NCBI RefSeq assembly: GCF_004886325.1
Contig: NZ_QXFN01000001.1
Span: forward strand, 496,001 to 560,000
Length of the DNA: 64,000 bases
Source of the DNA: Cellulomonas telluris
GTDB taxonomy: Bacteria > Actinomycetota > Actinomycetes > Actinomycetales > Cellulomonadaceae
Direction of reading: 5' to 3'
Both the position numbers and the translations under genes were made by a program. Below the pieces are notes generated by a model. It was not told where the DNA came from. It searched no databases and saw only the letters and a list, made by a program, of their open reading frames with translations. Of the stretch, positions 41,563 to 50,080 are shown piece by piece. The first letter of the stretch is position 1; each line of letters starts with the position of its first letter.

Positions 41563-42813
41563 TCAGGGGCGCCGCGTCGTCGCCCGCACCACCGCGGTGA
41601 TCGCGGTGCCGACGTGCCGCGACGGCCCGCGCCGCGGCAGGGCCGCGAGCCGGTCGGCCAGGGCGGGCAGGCGGTGCACGGCGCCGACCGCGGCCGCGTG
41701 GGCGACGTGGAGGGCCGCGCGCCGGTGCGTGTCGAGCGCGCTGTGTCCGGTGCCCGCGAGCGGCACGAGCACCGCGTCCGGGTCGACCGCCGCGACGTGC
41801 TCGGCCACCGGGCGGGGCGTGCGCAGGTCCCGGTCGCCGGACACCACGGCCGTCGGCCAGGTGAACCACGGGACCGCGGCCGGCAGGTCGAAGCGGTCGG
41901 CGACGGCCGGGACGCCGTGCCGGGCCACGTGCCGTGCGGCCGCGTCCGCGAACGTGAGCTGCGGGTCGAGCGGCAGGCCGTCCGGCGGCAGGCCGGAGCC
42001 CACCTCGCCGTACATGATCCCGGCCACCAGGTCCGGCTCCATGACGTACGGCTGGCCGCTGCCCTCCGTCTCGCCCGAGCCGAGCGTCGCGACGCGGTCC
42101 CAGACCGCCCGCAGCCGGCCGGCGCGGCGCGCGAGGAGCAGGCGGTGCAGCACCTCGGGGCCGGCGAACTCGTGCACCACCTGCACGACGTGCCCGAGCT
42201 CGGCGGGCGGCACGTCGTCCGCCAGCGCCCGCACGGCCGCCGCGACCGGGGCGAGGGCGGGGTCCTCGCCGTCCCACAGCAGCCGCCGCCGGTGGGCGCG
42301 CGCCGTCGCGAGGTCGTCCACCGGTGCGTGCACGGGGGAGTCGAGGACCATCGCCGCCACCCGCTCCGGGTGGCGGGCCCCGAACGCCTGCGCGAGGTAC
42401 GAGCCGTAGGACGCCCCGTACACGACCGCCTGGTCGACGCCGGCGGCGTCGAGCACCGCGGCGAGGTCCTCCACCACGGCGGCGACGGTGACGGCGGCGA
42501 CCGGCAGGTCGCGGCCCTCGGTGTCGCGACGCGACAGGCCGACGCCCCGGTGCTCGACCATGAGGACGTCGAGACCGCGCCGGGCGGCGTCGGCGCGCAG
42601 CGGGACGTACGGCAGCACCGACGCGAGCCCGGGACCGCCGGGCAGCACGAGCACGGGCGGCGCGTCCCCCCGCGGGCCGGAGCGCACCCAGGCGACGCGC
42701 ACGGTCCCGTCGGAGCCCCCGCCCACGGGACGCTCGACCGTCCCACCCTGCTGCGCCAGCACCTGCTGCGCCGCCCTCGCCACGCCGTCGTCGCCCGCGC
42801 GCTGCTGCCCCAT
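41563..42813 (-). CDS. Alpha/beta hydrolase, proline iminopeptidase-like
   Basis: 416 residues, cytoplasmic. VLVLPGGPGLASVLPYV forms the oxyanion HGGPG-like motif, VEHRGVGLSRR follows, and the nucleophile elbow is GASYGSYLAQ with Ser135. A helical cap lies at about 165-300, and GTGHSALD supplies the catalytic His. Pattern and length fit the prolyl aminopeptidase/TAP-like branch. Substrate uncertain; peptides or small esters are likely. ATG at 42813 begins MGQQRAGDDG; the frame is open to 43086 but would overlap the divergent DUF3817 gene. The reported shadow frame on the opposite strand is not coding. Confidence 0.82.
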   Translation of the reverse strand: MGQQRAGDDGVARAAQQVLAQQGGTVERPVGGGSDGTVRVAWVRSGPRGDAPPVLVLPGGPGLASVLPYVPLRADAARRGLDVLMVEHRGVGLSRRDTEGRDLPVAAVTVAAVVEDLAAVLDAAGVDQAVVYGASYGSYLAQAFGARHPERVAAMVLDSPVHAPVDDLATARAHRRRLLWDGEDPALAPVAAAVRALADDVPPAELGHVVQVVHEFAGPEVLHRLLLARRAGRLRAVWDRVATLGSGETEGSGQPYVMEPDLVAGIMYGEVGSGLPPDGLPLDPQLTFADAAARHVARHGVPAVADRFDLPAAVPWFTWPTAVVSGDRDLRTPRPVAEHVAAVDPDAVLVPLAGTGHSALDTHRRAALHVAHAAAVGAVHRLPALADRLAALPRRGPSRHVGTAITAVVRATTRRP

Positions 42814-42936
42814 GACCGCCGCAACGGGCGGGGTCCCCGCGGGGTTCCTGGTCCGTGGGGGTCCGTGCGCGTCCGTGCAGGCCCGCGGCGTCGGGCACGA
42901 TGGAGGCACCACCCCCGACCGCCCAGGAGCCCCCGC

Positions 42937-43308
42937 ATGCGCACGCCCGTCGACCGCACCGGTCGCGCCTTCGCCGTCGTCGCCCTCGTCGAGGCGTTCA
43001 CGTGGGCGGGGCTCCTCGTGGGGATGTTCCTGAAGCACGTCACGGAGACGACGGAGCTCGGCGTCACCGTGTTCGGGCGGCTGCACGGCGGCGCGTTCCT
43101 CGTGTACGTGGCCGTCGCGCTGGTCGCCGCCGTGCGGCTGCGGTGGCCGTGGTGGGTGACGGGGCTCGCGCTGGCGGCGGCGGTCCCGCCGCTGGTCACG
43201 CTGCCGCTGGAGCGGTGGCTGCGCCGCACCGGGCGGCTCGCGCGGCCGGGTGCGGCCCTCGCGGGCGACGAGGAGCCGGAGCGCAGCGGGGCCTCGGCGG
43301 GCGTCTGA
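42937..43308 (+). CDS. DUF3817 small membrane protein
   Basis: 123 residues with three membrane helices: AFAVVALVEAFTWAGLLVGMFLKH, FGRLHGGAFLVYVAVALVAAVRL and WWVTGLALAAAVPPLVTLPLERW, followed by an acidic tail. The pattern fits DUF3817 (YdzA-like) proteins, of unknown function. ATG with CAGGAG six bases upstream. Divergent from the alpha/beta hydrolase gene with 123 bp between. Confidence 0.85.
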   Translation: MRTPVDRTGRAFAVVALVEAFTWAGLLVGMFLKHVTETTELGVTVFGRLHGGAFLVYVAVALVAAVRLRWPWWVTGLALAAAVPPLVTLPLERWLRRTGRLARPGAALAGDEEPERSGASAGV

Positions 43309-43337
43309 CGGGCGGCGGCGCTGTCGGTCCCGGCACG

Positions 43338-43343
43338 TAGCCT
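43338..43343 (+). promoter_or_regulatory. -10-like hexamer TAGCCT for the gene at 43350, probably leaderless
   Basis: TAGCCT matches TANNNT and ends six bases before the GTG; GCCGCT between them is no ribosome site. Confidence 0.5.
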
Positions 43344-43349
43344 GCCGCT

Positions 43350-46300
43350 GTGATCCTGCTCGACGACGGCACCCTGACGTACTCCGCGAGCGACCTGACG
43401 GCCGCGGCGGAGTGCGAGTTCGCGGTGCTGCGCGCGCTCGACGCGCGGCTCGGGCGCGGGCCGCTGGCCGTCACGGACGCCGACGCGATGCTCGCGCGGG
43501 TGTCGCACCTGGGCGACGAGCACGAGCAGCGGGTGCTGCGGGGGCTCGTCGCGGAGCACGGGGTCTGGGTGCCCGGCCGCACGGGCGGCGTCGCCCAGGT
43601 GCCGAGGGCGTCCGACCCCGCGTCCCGGGCGGACCTGGAGGCCGCGCACGCGGCGACGCTCGACCGTCTCGCGGCCCGGGCCGACGTCGTCCACCAGGCC
43701 GCGTTCTTCGACGGGCGCTTCGTCGGCCGCGCGGACTTCGTCGTGCGCGAGCCGGGGCCGGACGGCGACGTGTGGAGCGTGCGGGACGCCAAGCTCGCGC
43801 GCAACGCGCAGCCGACCGCGCTGCTGCAGGTGGCGGCCTACGCGGACCAGCTCGTGCGGGCCGGCGTCCCCGTGGCGCGGGACGTGGTGCTCGTCCTCGG
43901 CGACGGCGCCGCGGCGAGGCACGCCGTCACGGACCTCGTCCCCGTCTACCGCGAGCGGCGCGCGCGGCTCGAGGCGCTGCTCGACGCGCACCGCGCCGCC
44001 GGCGACCCGGTGGCGTGGGGGGACCCCGACGTGGCCGCGTGCGGCCGGTGCGCCCTGTGCGTCGCCGAGCTCGAGGAGCGGCGCGACCCGACGCTCGTCG
44101 CCGGTCTGTACGAGCGGCAGCGTGCCCTGCTCGCCAGGGCCGGCATCACGACGGTCGACGCGCTCGCCGCCGCGCCCGACGACCTCGCCGTCGAGGGGCT
44201 GAGCCCCGCGCAGGTGCAGCGCCTGCTGCGCCAGGCGCGCCTGCACGTCGACCTCGAGCGCCGCAACGCCGACCCCGCCCACCCGACCGACGTGCCGTGG
44301 GCCGTGCCGCACCCGGACCGGGTCGCCGCGCTGCTGCCGCCGGCCGACCCGGGCGACGTGTTCTTCGACTTCGAGGGCGACCCGCTCTGGTACGACGCCG
44401 CGCTCGCCGGGGAGCCGGACGCGTGGGGCCTGGAGTACCTGTTCGGCGTCGTCGAGGCGCCCGAGCGCCCCGGCGCCGAGCCGCGGTTCCGCGCGTTCTG
44501 GGCGCACGACCGCGGCGAGGAGCGCACCGCCCTGCGCGCCTTCCTCGACTACCTCGCCGAGCGCCGCAGCCGCTTCCCCGGCCTGCACGTCTACCACTAC
44601 GCGGCGTACGAGAAGGTCGCGCTGCTGCGGCTCGCGGGGCGGCACGGCGAGGGCGAGGCGGAGGTCGACGGGCTGCTGCGCGAGGGCGTCCTCGTCGACC
44701 TGTACGCGGCCGTGCGCGCCGGCGTGCAGACGGGGCAGCGGTCGTACTCGCTGAAGAAGCTCGAGCCCCTGTACATGGCGCAGGGCCGCGGCGACGGCGT
44801 CACGAACGCCGCCGACTCGATCGTGGAGTACGCCGAGGCGGTCGCCGCGCGCGACGCCGGCCGCGAGGGCGAGTGGCAGGACCGCCTCGACGCCATCGCG
44901 GCGTACAACCGCTACGACTGCCTGTCGACGCTGGGGCTGCGCGACTGGCTGCTCGCGCGTCTCGCCGAGGCCGGCCTGGAGCCGCAGCGGGCCACGGTCC
45001 TGGACCCGGAGGCCGCTGCGCGCGCCGCCGAGCTGGGGGAGCCGGACCCGCTGGAGGAGCGGCTCATGGCCGTCGCGGGTCCCGGCCCGAACGAGGGCGT
45101 CGTGCGCCCGCCGGGCCGGCAGGCGGTCGCGCTCGTCGCCGCCGCCCTGCGGTACCACCAGCGCGAGGACAAGCCGTACTGGTGGGGCCACTTCGACCGC
45201 CTCAAGGCCGACCCCGCCGAGTGGGCCGAGCGCCGCAACGTGCTCGTCGCGGACGACGTCGAGGTGCTCGACGCGTGGCGGCTGCCGCCGGGCAAGCAGG
45301 TGGAGCGGCGCGTGCTGCGGATGACCGGCCGGCTCGAGCCCGGCAGCGACCTGCGCGCCGGCGCCAAGGCCGTCGGCCTCTACGACCCGCCCTTCCCGGA
45401 CTGCATGAAGTCCTCGCCCGACGGCCCGCGCGGCTGGTGCGAGCGCATGACGGTGCTCGAGGTCACCGCGGCCGAGCGGGACGGGCGCGTCCGCGACGTC
45501 CTGGTCGTGGAGGAGACACGCCCGAAGGGGTCCGAGGCGTTCGACGCCCTGCCGATGGCGCTCGCCCCCGCCGGTCCGCTGGGCACGCAGCCGCTGCGCA
45601 CCGCGATCCGTGTGCTCGCCGAGGACGTCGCGGCCGGGCTGGAAGGGGTGCCCGCGGACCCGGCGGACGACGTCCGCCTGCCCACCCGCGCGGTCCTCGA
45701 CCTGGCCCGGCGTGTCCCGCCGCGCGCCCGGTCGGGCGCCCCCATCCCGCCGCTGGCCGACCCCGGCGACGCCGTCGACGTGCTGACCCGCGCGCTGCTC
45801 GACCTCGACGACTCGTACGTCGCGGTGCAGGGCCCGCCCGGCACCGGCAAGACGTACACGGGTGCGCGGGTCGTCGCGGGGCTGGTCGCGCGCGGGTGGC
45901 GCGTGGGTGTCGTCGCCCAGTCGCACGCCGTCGTCGAGAACATGCTGCGCGCGGTCGCGGGCGCCGGGGTGCCGGCCGACGCGATCGCCAAGAAGGCGCC
46001 CGGAGCGCAGGACGGTCGGGTCGCCGACCCGGACGCGCCGTGGACGTGGGTGCCGGACAAGGGGTTCGCGGGCTTCTGGGGCTCGCACCCCGGCGGCGCG
46101 CCCGGCGCCGGGGCCGTGCTGGGTGGCACCGCCTGGGACCTCGCGAACGCCGGTCGCCTGCCGGACGCCCCGCTCGACCTGCTCGTCGTCGACGAGGCCG
46201 GGCAGCTGGCGCTCGCGACGACGTTCGCCGTGGCGGGCGCCGCCCGCAACCTCCTGCTGCTCGGCGACCCGCAGCAGCTCCCGCAGGTCAGCCAGGGCAC

Positions 46301-47063
46301 CCACCCGGAGCCGGTCGACCGGTCCGCCCTCGGGTGGCTGTCCGACGGGCACGACACCCTGCCGCCCGCGCTCGGCTACTTCCCGCCCGTGACGCACCGG
46401 ATGCACCCCGCGCTGTGCGCGGCCGTGTCGACCCTGTCGTACGAGGGCCGGCTCGCCGCCGCCCCCGCCGCCGCCGCGCGCGAGCTCGACGGCGTCGCCC
46501 CCGGTGTGCACGGCGTGCTCGTCGAGCACGACGGCAACAAGGTCCGCTCCCTCGAGGAGGCGGACGCCGTCGTGCGGCTCGTGCGGGACCTGGTGGGGCG
46601 GACCTGGCGTGACCCGTCGGCGGGCGGGGGGGCGTCCGAGCGGCCCCTGGAGCCGCAGGACGTGCTCGTCGTCGCCCCGTACAACGCGCAGGTGTTCACG
46701 GTCCGCCAGGCGCTGGAGGCCGCCGGGCTCGGCGGCGCCCGCGTCGGCACGGTCGACCGCTTCCAGGGGCAGCAGGCGCCCGTCGTCGTGGTCACCACGG
46801 CGGCGTCGTCGCCGGCGCAGGTGCCGCGCGGGCTCGACTTCCTGCTCGACCGCAACCGGCTGAACGTCGCCGTCTCGCGCGGGCAGTGGGCGGCGTTCGT
46901 CGTCCGCAGCACGCGCCTCACGCACGTCCTGCCGCGCCGTGCGGAGACGCTCGAGCGGCTCGGCGCGTTCATCGGCCTGACCACCGCCAGCGTCGTGCCG
47001 GTGCCAGAGCCGCCGGCCGGCCCCGCCGACCCTGCGCGCGCGCCCGTCGGCAGCCGCACGTAG
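43350..47063 (+). CDS. TM0106-type RecB-like nuclease fused to a superfamily 1 (Dna2/Nam7-like) helicase
   Basis: 1237 residues. Residues 1-560 are the TM0106 RecB-like nuclease: YSASDLTAAAECEFAVLRALD, the CGRCALC cysteine set near 230 (possible iron-sulfur ligands), VFFDFEGDPLWYD and a C-terminal RNase H-like region ending NRYDCLSTLGLRDWLL. The helicase half has Walker A GPPGTGKT (828-835), Walker B with DEA (948-950) in LLVVDEAGQLA, motif III GDPQQLPQV and motif VI-type VAVSRGQW. Such proteins process DNA ends or branched structures in repair or defence; the exact pathway is unknown. GTG with a -10-like hexamer upstream and no ribosome site. It stands alone, 75 bp before the G6PD gene. Confidence 0.9.
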   Translation: MILLDDGTLTYSASDLTAAAECEFAVLRALDARLGRGPLAVTDADAMLARVSHLGDEHEQRVLRGLVAEHGVWVPGRTGGVAQVPRASDPASRADLEAAHAATLDRLAARADVVHQAAFFDGRFVGRADFVVREPGPDGDVWSVRDAKLARNAQPTALLQVAAYADQLVRAGVPVARDVVLVLGDGAAARHAVTDLVPVYRERRARLEALLDAHRAAGDPVAWGDPDVAACGRCALCVAELEERRDPTLVAGLYERQRALLARAGITTVDALAAAPDDLAVEGLSPAQVQRLLRQARLHVDLERRNADPAHPTDVPWAVPHPDRVAALLPPADPGDVFFDFEGDPLWYDAALAGEPDAWGLEYLFGVVEAPERPGAEPRFRAFWAHDRGEERTALRAFLDYLAERRSRFPGLHVYHYAAYEKVALLRLAGRHGEGEAEVDGLLREGVLVDLYAAVRAGVQTGQRSYSLKKLEPLYMAQGRGDGVTNAADSIVEYAEAVAARDAGREGEWQDRLDAIAAYNRYDCLSTLGLRDWLLARLAEAGLEPQRATVLDPEAAARAAELGEPDPLEERLMAVAGPGPNEGVVRPPGRQAVALVAAALRYHQREDKPYWWGHFDRLKADPAEWAERRNVLVADDVEVLDAWRLPPGKQVERRVLRMTGRLEPGSDLRAGAKAVGLYDPPFPDCMKSSPDGPRGWCERMTVLEVTAAERDGRVRDVLVVEETRPKGSEAFDALPMALAPAGPLGTQPLRTAIRVLAEDVAAGLEGVPADPADDVRLPTRAVLDLARRVPPRARSGAPIPPLADPGDAVDVLTRALLDLDDSYVAVQGPPGTGKTYTGARVVAGLVARGWRVGVVAQSHAVVENMLRAVAGAGVPADAIAKKAPGAQDGRVADPDAPWTWVPDKGFAGFWGSHPGGAPGAGAVLGGTAWDLANAGRLPDAPLDLLVVDEAGQLALATTFAVAGAARNLLLLGDPQQLPQVSQGTHPEPVDRSALGWLSDGHDTLPPALGYFPPVTHRMHPALCAAVSTLSYEGRLAAAPAAAARELDGVAPGVHGVLVEHDGNKVRSLEEADAVVRLVRDLVGRTWRDPSAGGGASERPLEPQDVLVVAPYNAQVFTVRQALEAAGLGGARVGTVDRFQGQQAPVVVVTTAASSPAQVPRGLDFLLDRNRLNVAVSRGQWAAFVVRSTRLTHVLPRRAETLERLGAFIGLTTASVVPVPEPPAGPADPARAPVGSRT

Positions 47064-47138
47064 CGTCGAGGAGGTCCCCGACCGCACCGACGTGCCGCGC
47101 GCCCCGCACCGGCGCCACGTCGGCCGAGCCCTCCGGAG

Positions 47139-48557
47139 ATGGTGCCCGTGCCGTCCGACCGTCCCCTCGTCCTCGTCCTGCACGGCGCCCGCGGCGACCT
47201 GTCGCGGCGCATGGTGGTCCCCGCCCTCGCGACGCTCGGGGCACGGGGGCTGCTGCCCGACCGGTGGGCCCTCGTCGGCACCGGGCGCCGGGACCTCGAC
47301 GTCGAGGAGTTCCGCGACGTCGTCCGGTCCTCGCTCGACGAGTTCGGCGACGACGAGTCCCGCGGCGCGCTCGACGACGTCCTCGAGCACCTGGCGTGGT
47401 GCCGGGACGTCAGCCAGGACGACGACGACCCCGGCACGCTCCCGGACGTCCTGGCCGACCTGCGCGAGCGGCTCACGGGCGACCGCGACGGCGACGTGCT
47501 CGTCGTGCACTACCTGGCCGTGCCGCCGGAGTCGTTCGTGCCGCTCACACGGGCGCTGGCCCGCCACGGCCTCACCGACGGCGTCCGCGTCGTCTACGAG
47601 AAGCCGTACGGCACCTCGCCCGACTCGTTCCGCGAGCTCGACGAGGTCGTGCACGAGGCGCTCGACGAGGAGCAGGTGTTCCGCATCGACCACTTCCTCG
47701 GCAAGGAGGCGACGCAGAACCTGCACGTGTCCCGGTTCGCGAACGAGCTCATCGGCGGCGCCTGGGACCGGCAGCACGTCGCGCAGGTGCAGATCGACGT
47801 GCCGGAGACCCTCGACGTCGACCAGCGCGCCGAGTTCTACGACGCGACCGGCGCCGCGCTCGACATGCTCGTCACGCACCTGTTCCAGGTCGCGGCGCAG
47901 GTCGCGATGGAGCCGCCCGCCGGGCTGTCCGCCGACGACCTGGGACGGGCCCGCGCGGAGGTCCTCGAGGCGTTCCGCCCGCTCGACCCGGACGAGGTCG
48001 TGCTGGGCCAGTTCGAGGGCTACGGCGACATCGACGGCGTCGCCGACGGGTCCACGACCGACACCTACGTCGCCGCCCGGCTCTGGGTCGACACCGAGCG
48101 GTGGCGCGGCGTCCCGTTCCTGCTGCGCACCGGCAAGCAGCTCGCCACGTCCGCGCAGCAGGTCACGCTCGTGCTGCGCACGCCCGACCACCTGTTCGGC
48201 GAGGACGTCGGCCCCAACCGCCTCGAGCTGTCGCTGACCGGCGCCGGCGAGGTGCGCCTCGTCACCACGGTGAAGAAGCCCGGGCCGCGCCTGGAGCTGG
48301 AGACCGGTACGGTGCGGCTCTCGCTGGACGACGTGCCGGGGACCTCCCTGCCGCCGTACGCCGGGCTGCTGCAGGACGTGCTCGCCGGGGACCGGACGCT
48401 GTTCACCACCCCCGCGGGCCTCGACGCCGCGTGGCGGGCGTTCGCCCCGCTCCTCGGCGACGGACGTCCCGAGCCCGTGCCGTACGAGCGCGGCTCGTGG
48501 GGCCCGCAGGAGGCACGCCGGCTGGCCGAGCCGCACGGGTGGGTGCTGGGGCAGTGA
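47139..48557 (+). CDS. zwf: Glucose-6-phosphate 1-dehydrogenase, divergent paralogue
   Basis: 472 residues. The dinucleotide loop is GARGDLSRRMVVPAL (canonical GASGDLAxRKLxPAL); VYEKPYGTSPDSF holds the EKP lysine, and RIDHFLGKEATQNL carries the catalytic His185 region. C-terminal substrate-binding residues follow the family. It oxidises glucose-6-phosphate to 6-phosphogluconolactone with NADP+ or NAD+. The usual actinobacterial neighbours (tkt, tal, opcA, pgl) are absent here, and the GAR/KPY changes make this look like a secondary G6PD. The start may be ATG 47139 or GTG 47148. The next gene overlaps or follows within two bases. Confidence 0.85.
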   Translation: MVPVPSDRPLVLVLHGARGDLSRRMVVPALATLGARGLLPDRWALVGTGRRDLDVEEFRDVVRSSLDEFGDDESRGALDDVLEHLAWCRDVSQDDDDPGTLPDVLADLRERLTGDRDGDVLVVHYLAVPPESFVPLTRALARHGLTDGVRVVYEKPYGTSPDSFRELDEVVHEALDEEQVFRIDHFLGKEATQNLHVSRFANELIGGAWDRQHVAQVQIDVPETLDVDQRAEFYDATGAALDMLVTHLFQVAAQVAMEPPAGLSADDLGRARAEVLEAFRPLDPDEVVLGQFEGYGDIDGVADGSTTDTYVAARLWVDTERWRGVPFLLRTGKQLATSAQQVTLVLRTPDHLFGEDVGPNRLELSLTGAGEVRLVTTVKKPGPRLELETGTVRLSLDDVPGTSLPPYAGLLQDVLAGDRTLFTTPAGLDAAWRAFAPLLGDGRPEPVPYERGSWGPQEARRLAEPHGWVLGQ

Positions 48558-48559
48558 CC

Positions 48560-49099
48560 ATGACGGACGAGCGCGAGGACGGACCGGTGGACGAGCAGGT
48601 GGACACGCAGGTGCAGGAGCACGACGGCGGGCAGGTCCCGGACGGCGGGACGGCCGTCGTCGCGGACGAGGGCGCCCAGACCGTGGAGGAGGCGTTCGAC
48701 CGGGTCCGCGCGTCGCTGCACGCCGAGGAGGCGCGCCTCGCGGCCGAGCTCGAGCGCACCGAGGCCGAGGCGCGCGCCGCGGTGGACGCGGCGGTCACCG
48801 CCGTGAAGGAGGACCTCGCGACGCAGGCCGAGCGCGTGCGCGCCGCGATCGAGGAGCAGCGCGACGCGGTCGTCGCCGAGGGCGAGCGGGTCAGCGCAGA
48901 GCTGGACGCGCAGGCGGAGGAGGACCTCGACAGCGGTGTCGCGCCCGGCGAGGTCGAGGTCGAGCACGGCACGGTGGAGCGCGGGAGCACCGGCGGCGAC
49001 GTGGACGCCGACGGTGCGGCGGGCACCGAGGTGCGCGTCGAGGACGGCGAGGTCACGCAGGTGCGGCCCGAGCCCGGCCAGGACGACCGCGGCGCCTGA
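48560..49099 (+). CDS. Acidic coiled-coil protein, unknown function
   Basis: 179 residues, strongly acidic. Residues 45-125 are a long Ala/Glu/Arg helix (VEEAFDRVRASLHAEEARLA and continuing) predicted to form a coiled coil; both ends are disordered and rich in Asp, Glu, Gly and Thr. No enzyme motif or membrane segment. ATG at 48560 lies two bases after the G6PD stop, and an in-frame GTG at 48554 would give a four-base overlap, so it is translated with zwf. I recognise no family. Confidence 0.65.
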   Translation: MTDEREDGPVDEQVDTQVQEHDGGQVPDGGTAVVADEGAQTVEEAFDRVRASLHAEEARLAAELERTEAEARAAVDAAVTAVKEDLATQAERVRAAIEEQRDAVVAEGERVSAELDAQAEEDLDSGVAPGEVEVEHGTVERGSTGGDVDADGAAGTEVRVEDGEVTQVRPEPGQDDRGA

Positions 49100-49110
49100 C
49101 GGCCGGGCGC

Positions 49111-50061
49111 TCAGGCGGGGTCGCGCAGCACGACCGTCCTGACGGCCTTGTCCGCCAACGTCTGGCGCTTCGCGTCCCACAGCGGCCAGAGCCAGCCGAG
49201 GTAGAGCACGAACGAGTCGAGGACGTGCGCGACGTCCCGCACGAGGCACATCCAGACGCCCGGCGGGGCGTCGGTCTCCTGCGAGACCAGGCGGATGCCC
49301 ACCGCGCGCTTCCCGAGCGACTGCCCGGTCCGCGCCTGCCGCACCCAGCGGTTCCAGCCCCACACGGCGAGCCCCACGAGCGCGGCGACCAGCGTCACCA
49401 CGCCGGCGGTCTGCGTGGGCTGGCGCACGGGGTACCCGTAGGCGTCGACGGTCCACTCCGCGGTCGCGAACGCGTACACGCCGGCCAGGCCGTACGGCAG
49501 CCAGGCGAGCAGGTCGTCGAGCACGTACGCGAGGACCCGCCAGCCCCAGTGCGCGTAGGCGGGCGGCATCCACGCCGCGATCGGGTGCGACGTGACCGGC
49601 CAGCCGCCCGGCGCCCCGACGGCGGTGCGTCCGAGGCCGGGGCCGGGCGGCGTCGCCCCCCAGCCCGCGCCGCCGGCCGGTGCGGACCAGCCGGCTCCGA
49701 CGGGCGGCGCCGCGAGGGCCGGGGCGGTCCCGAAGCGCGCGGAGCCGGCCGCCGGCGACCACCCACCGGTGCCCCCCGGGCGCGCGACGGCCGCGACCGG
49801 TTCGGCGGGCTGGGCCGGTGCCCACCCGGGCGGCGGGGCCGCCGGCTGCCAGGACGTCTGCCCGGTGACGAGCGCCACCGGGGGCGGGGGCGGGGGCGGC
49901 GGGGGCGCCGCCGGTGCGGGGACGGGACGCGTGCGCTCGGTCCAGTCCCGGCCGTCGAACCACCGCTCGACGTGCGGCGTCACGCCGTCGTCGTACCAGC
50001 CGGGGGCGGGCCCGTCCGAGGTCGTCACGAGGGGCGTATCGGCAGGTGGGGCGAGCTGCAT
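49111..50061 (-). CDS. DUF2510-RDD membrane protein
   Basis: 316 residues. Residues 20-45 hold a DUF2510 domain (PGWYDDGVTPHVERWFDGRDWTE), then a 120-residue Pro/Ala/Gly-rich disordered stretch with an 11-Pro run, then an RDD domain from about 170 (YAHWGWRVLAYVLDDLLAWLPYG) with three membrane helices and the conserved GQSLGKRAVGIRLV. RDD proteins are membrane proteins of uncertain function, some implicated in ion transport. The ATG at 50061 was chosen because the upstream extension is unlike the family. It is convergent with the coiled-coil gene and 19 bp after the MFS gene on the same strand. Confidence 0.85.
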   Translation of the reverse strand: MQLAPPADTPLVTTSDGPAPGWYDDGVTPHVERWFDGRDWTERTRPVPAPAAPPPPPPPPPVALVTGQTSWQPAAPPPGWAPAQPAEPVAAVARPGGTGGWSPAAGSARFGTAPALAAPPVGAGWSAPAGGAGWGATPPGPGLGRTAVGAPGGWPVTSHPIAAWMPPAYAHWGWRVLAYVLDDLLAWLPYGLAGVYAFATAEWTVDAYGYPVRQPTQTAGVVTLVAALVGLAVWGWNRWVRQARTGQSLGKRAVGIRLVSQETDAPPGVWMCLVRDVAHVLDSFVLYLGWLWPLWDAKRQTLADKAVRTVVLRDPA

Positions 50062-50080
50062 GAGCCCGCCCGCACCGTCG

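Noticed and set aside
41370-48536. Antisense open frame of 2388 codons on the minus strand through several genes
   Set aside because: Its product is Arg/Val/Pro-rich low-complexity sequence without family motifs, and it is antisense to well-recognised genes (hydrolase end, nuclease-helicase, G6PD). Long stop-free antisense frames are expected at this GC content.
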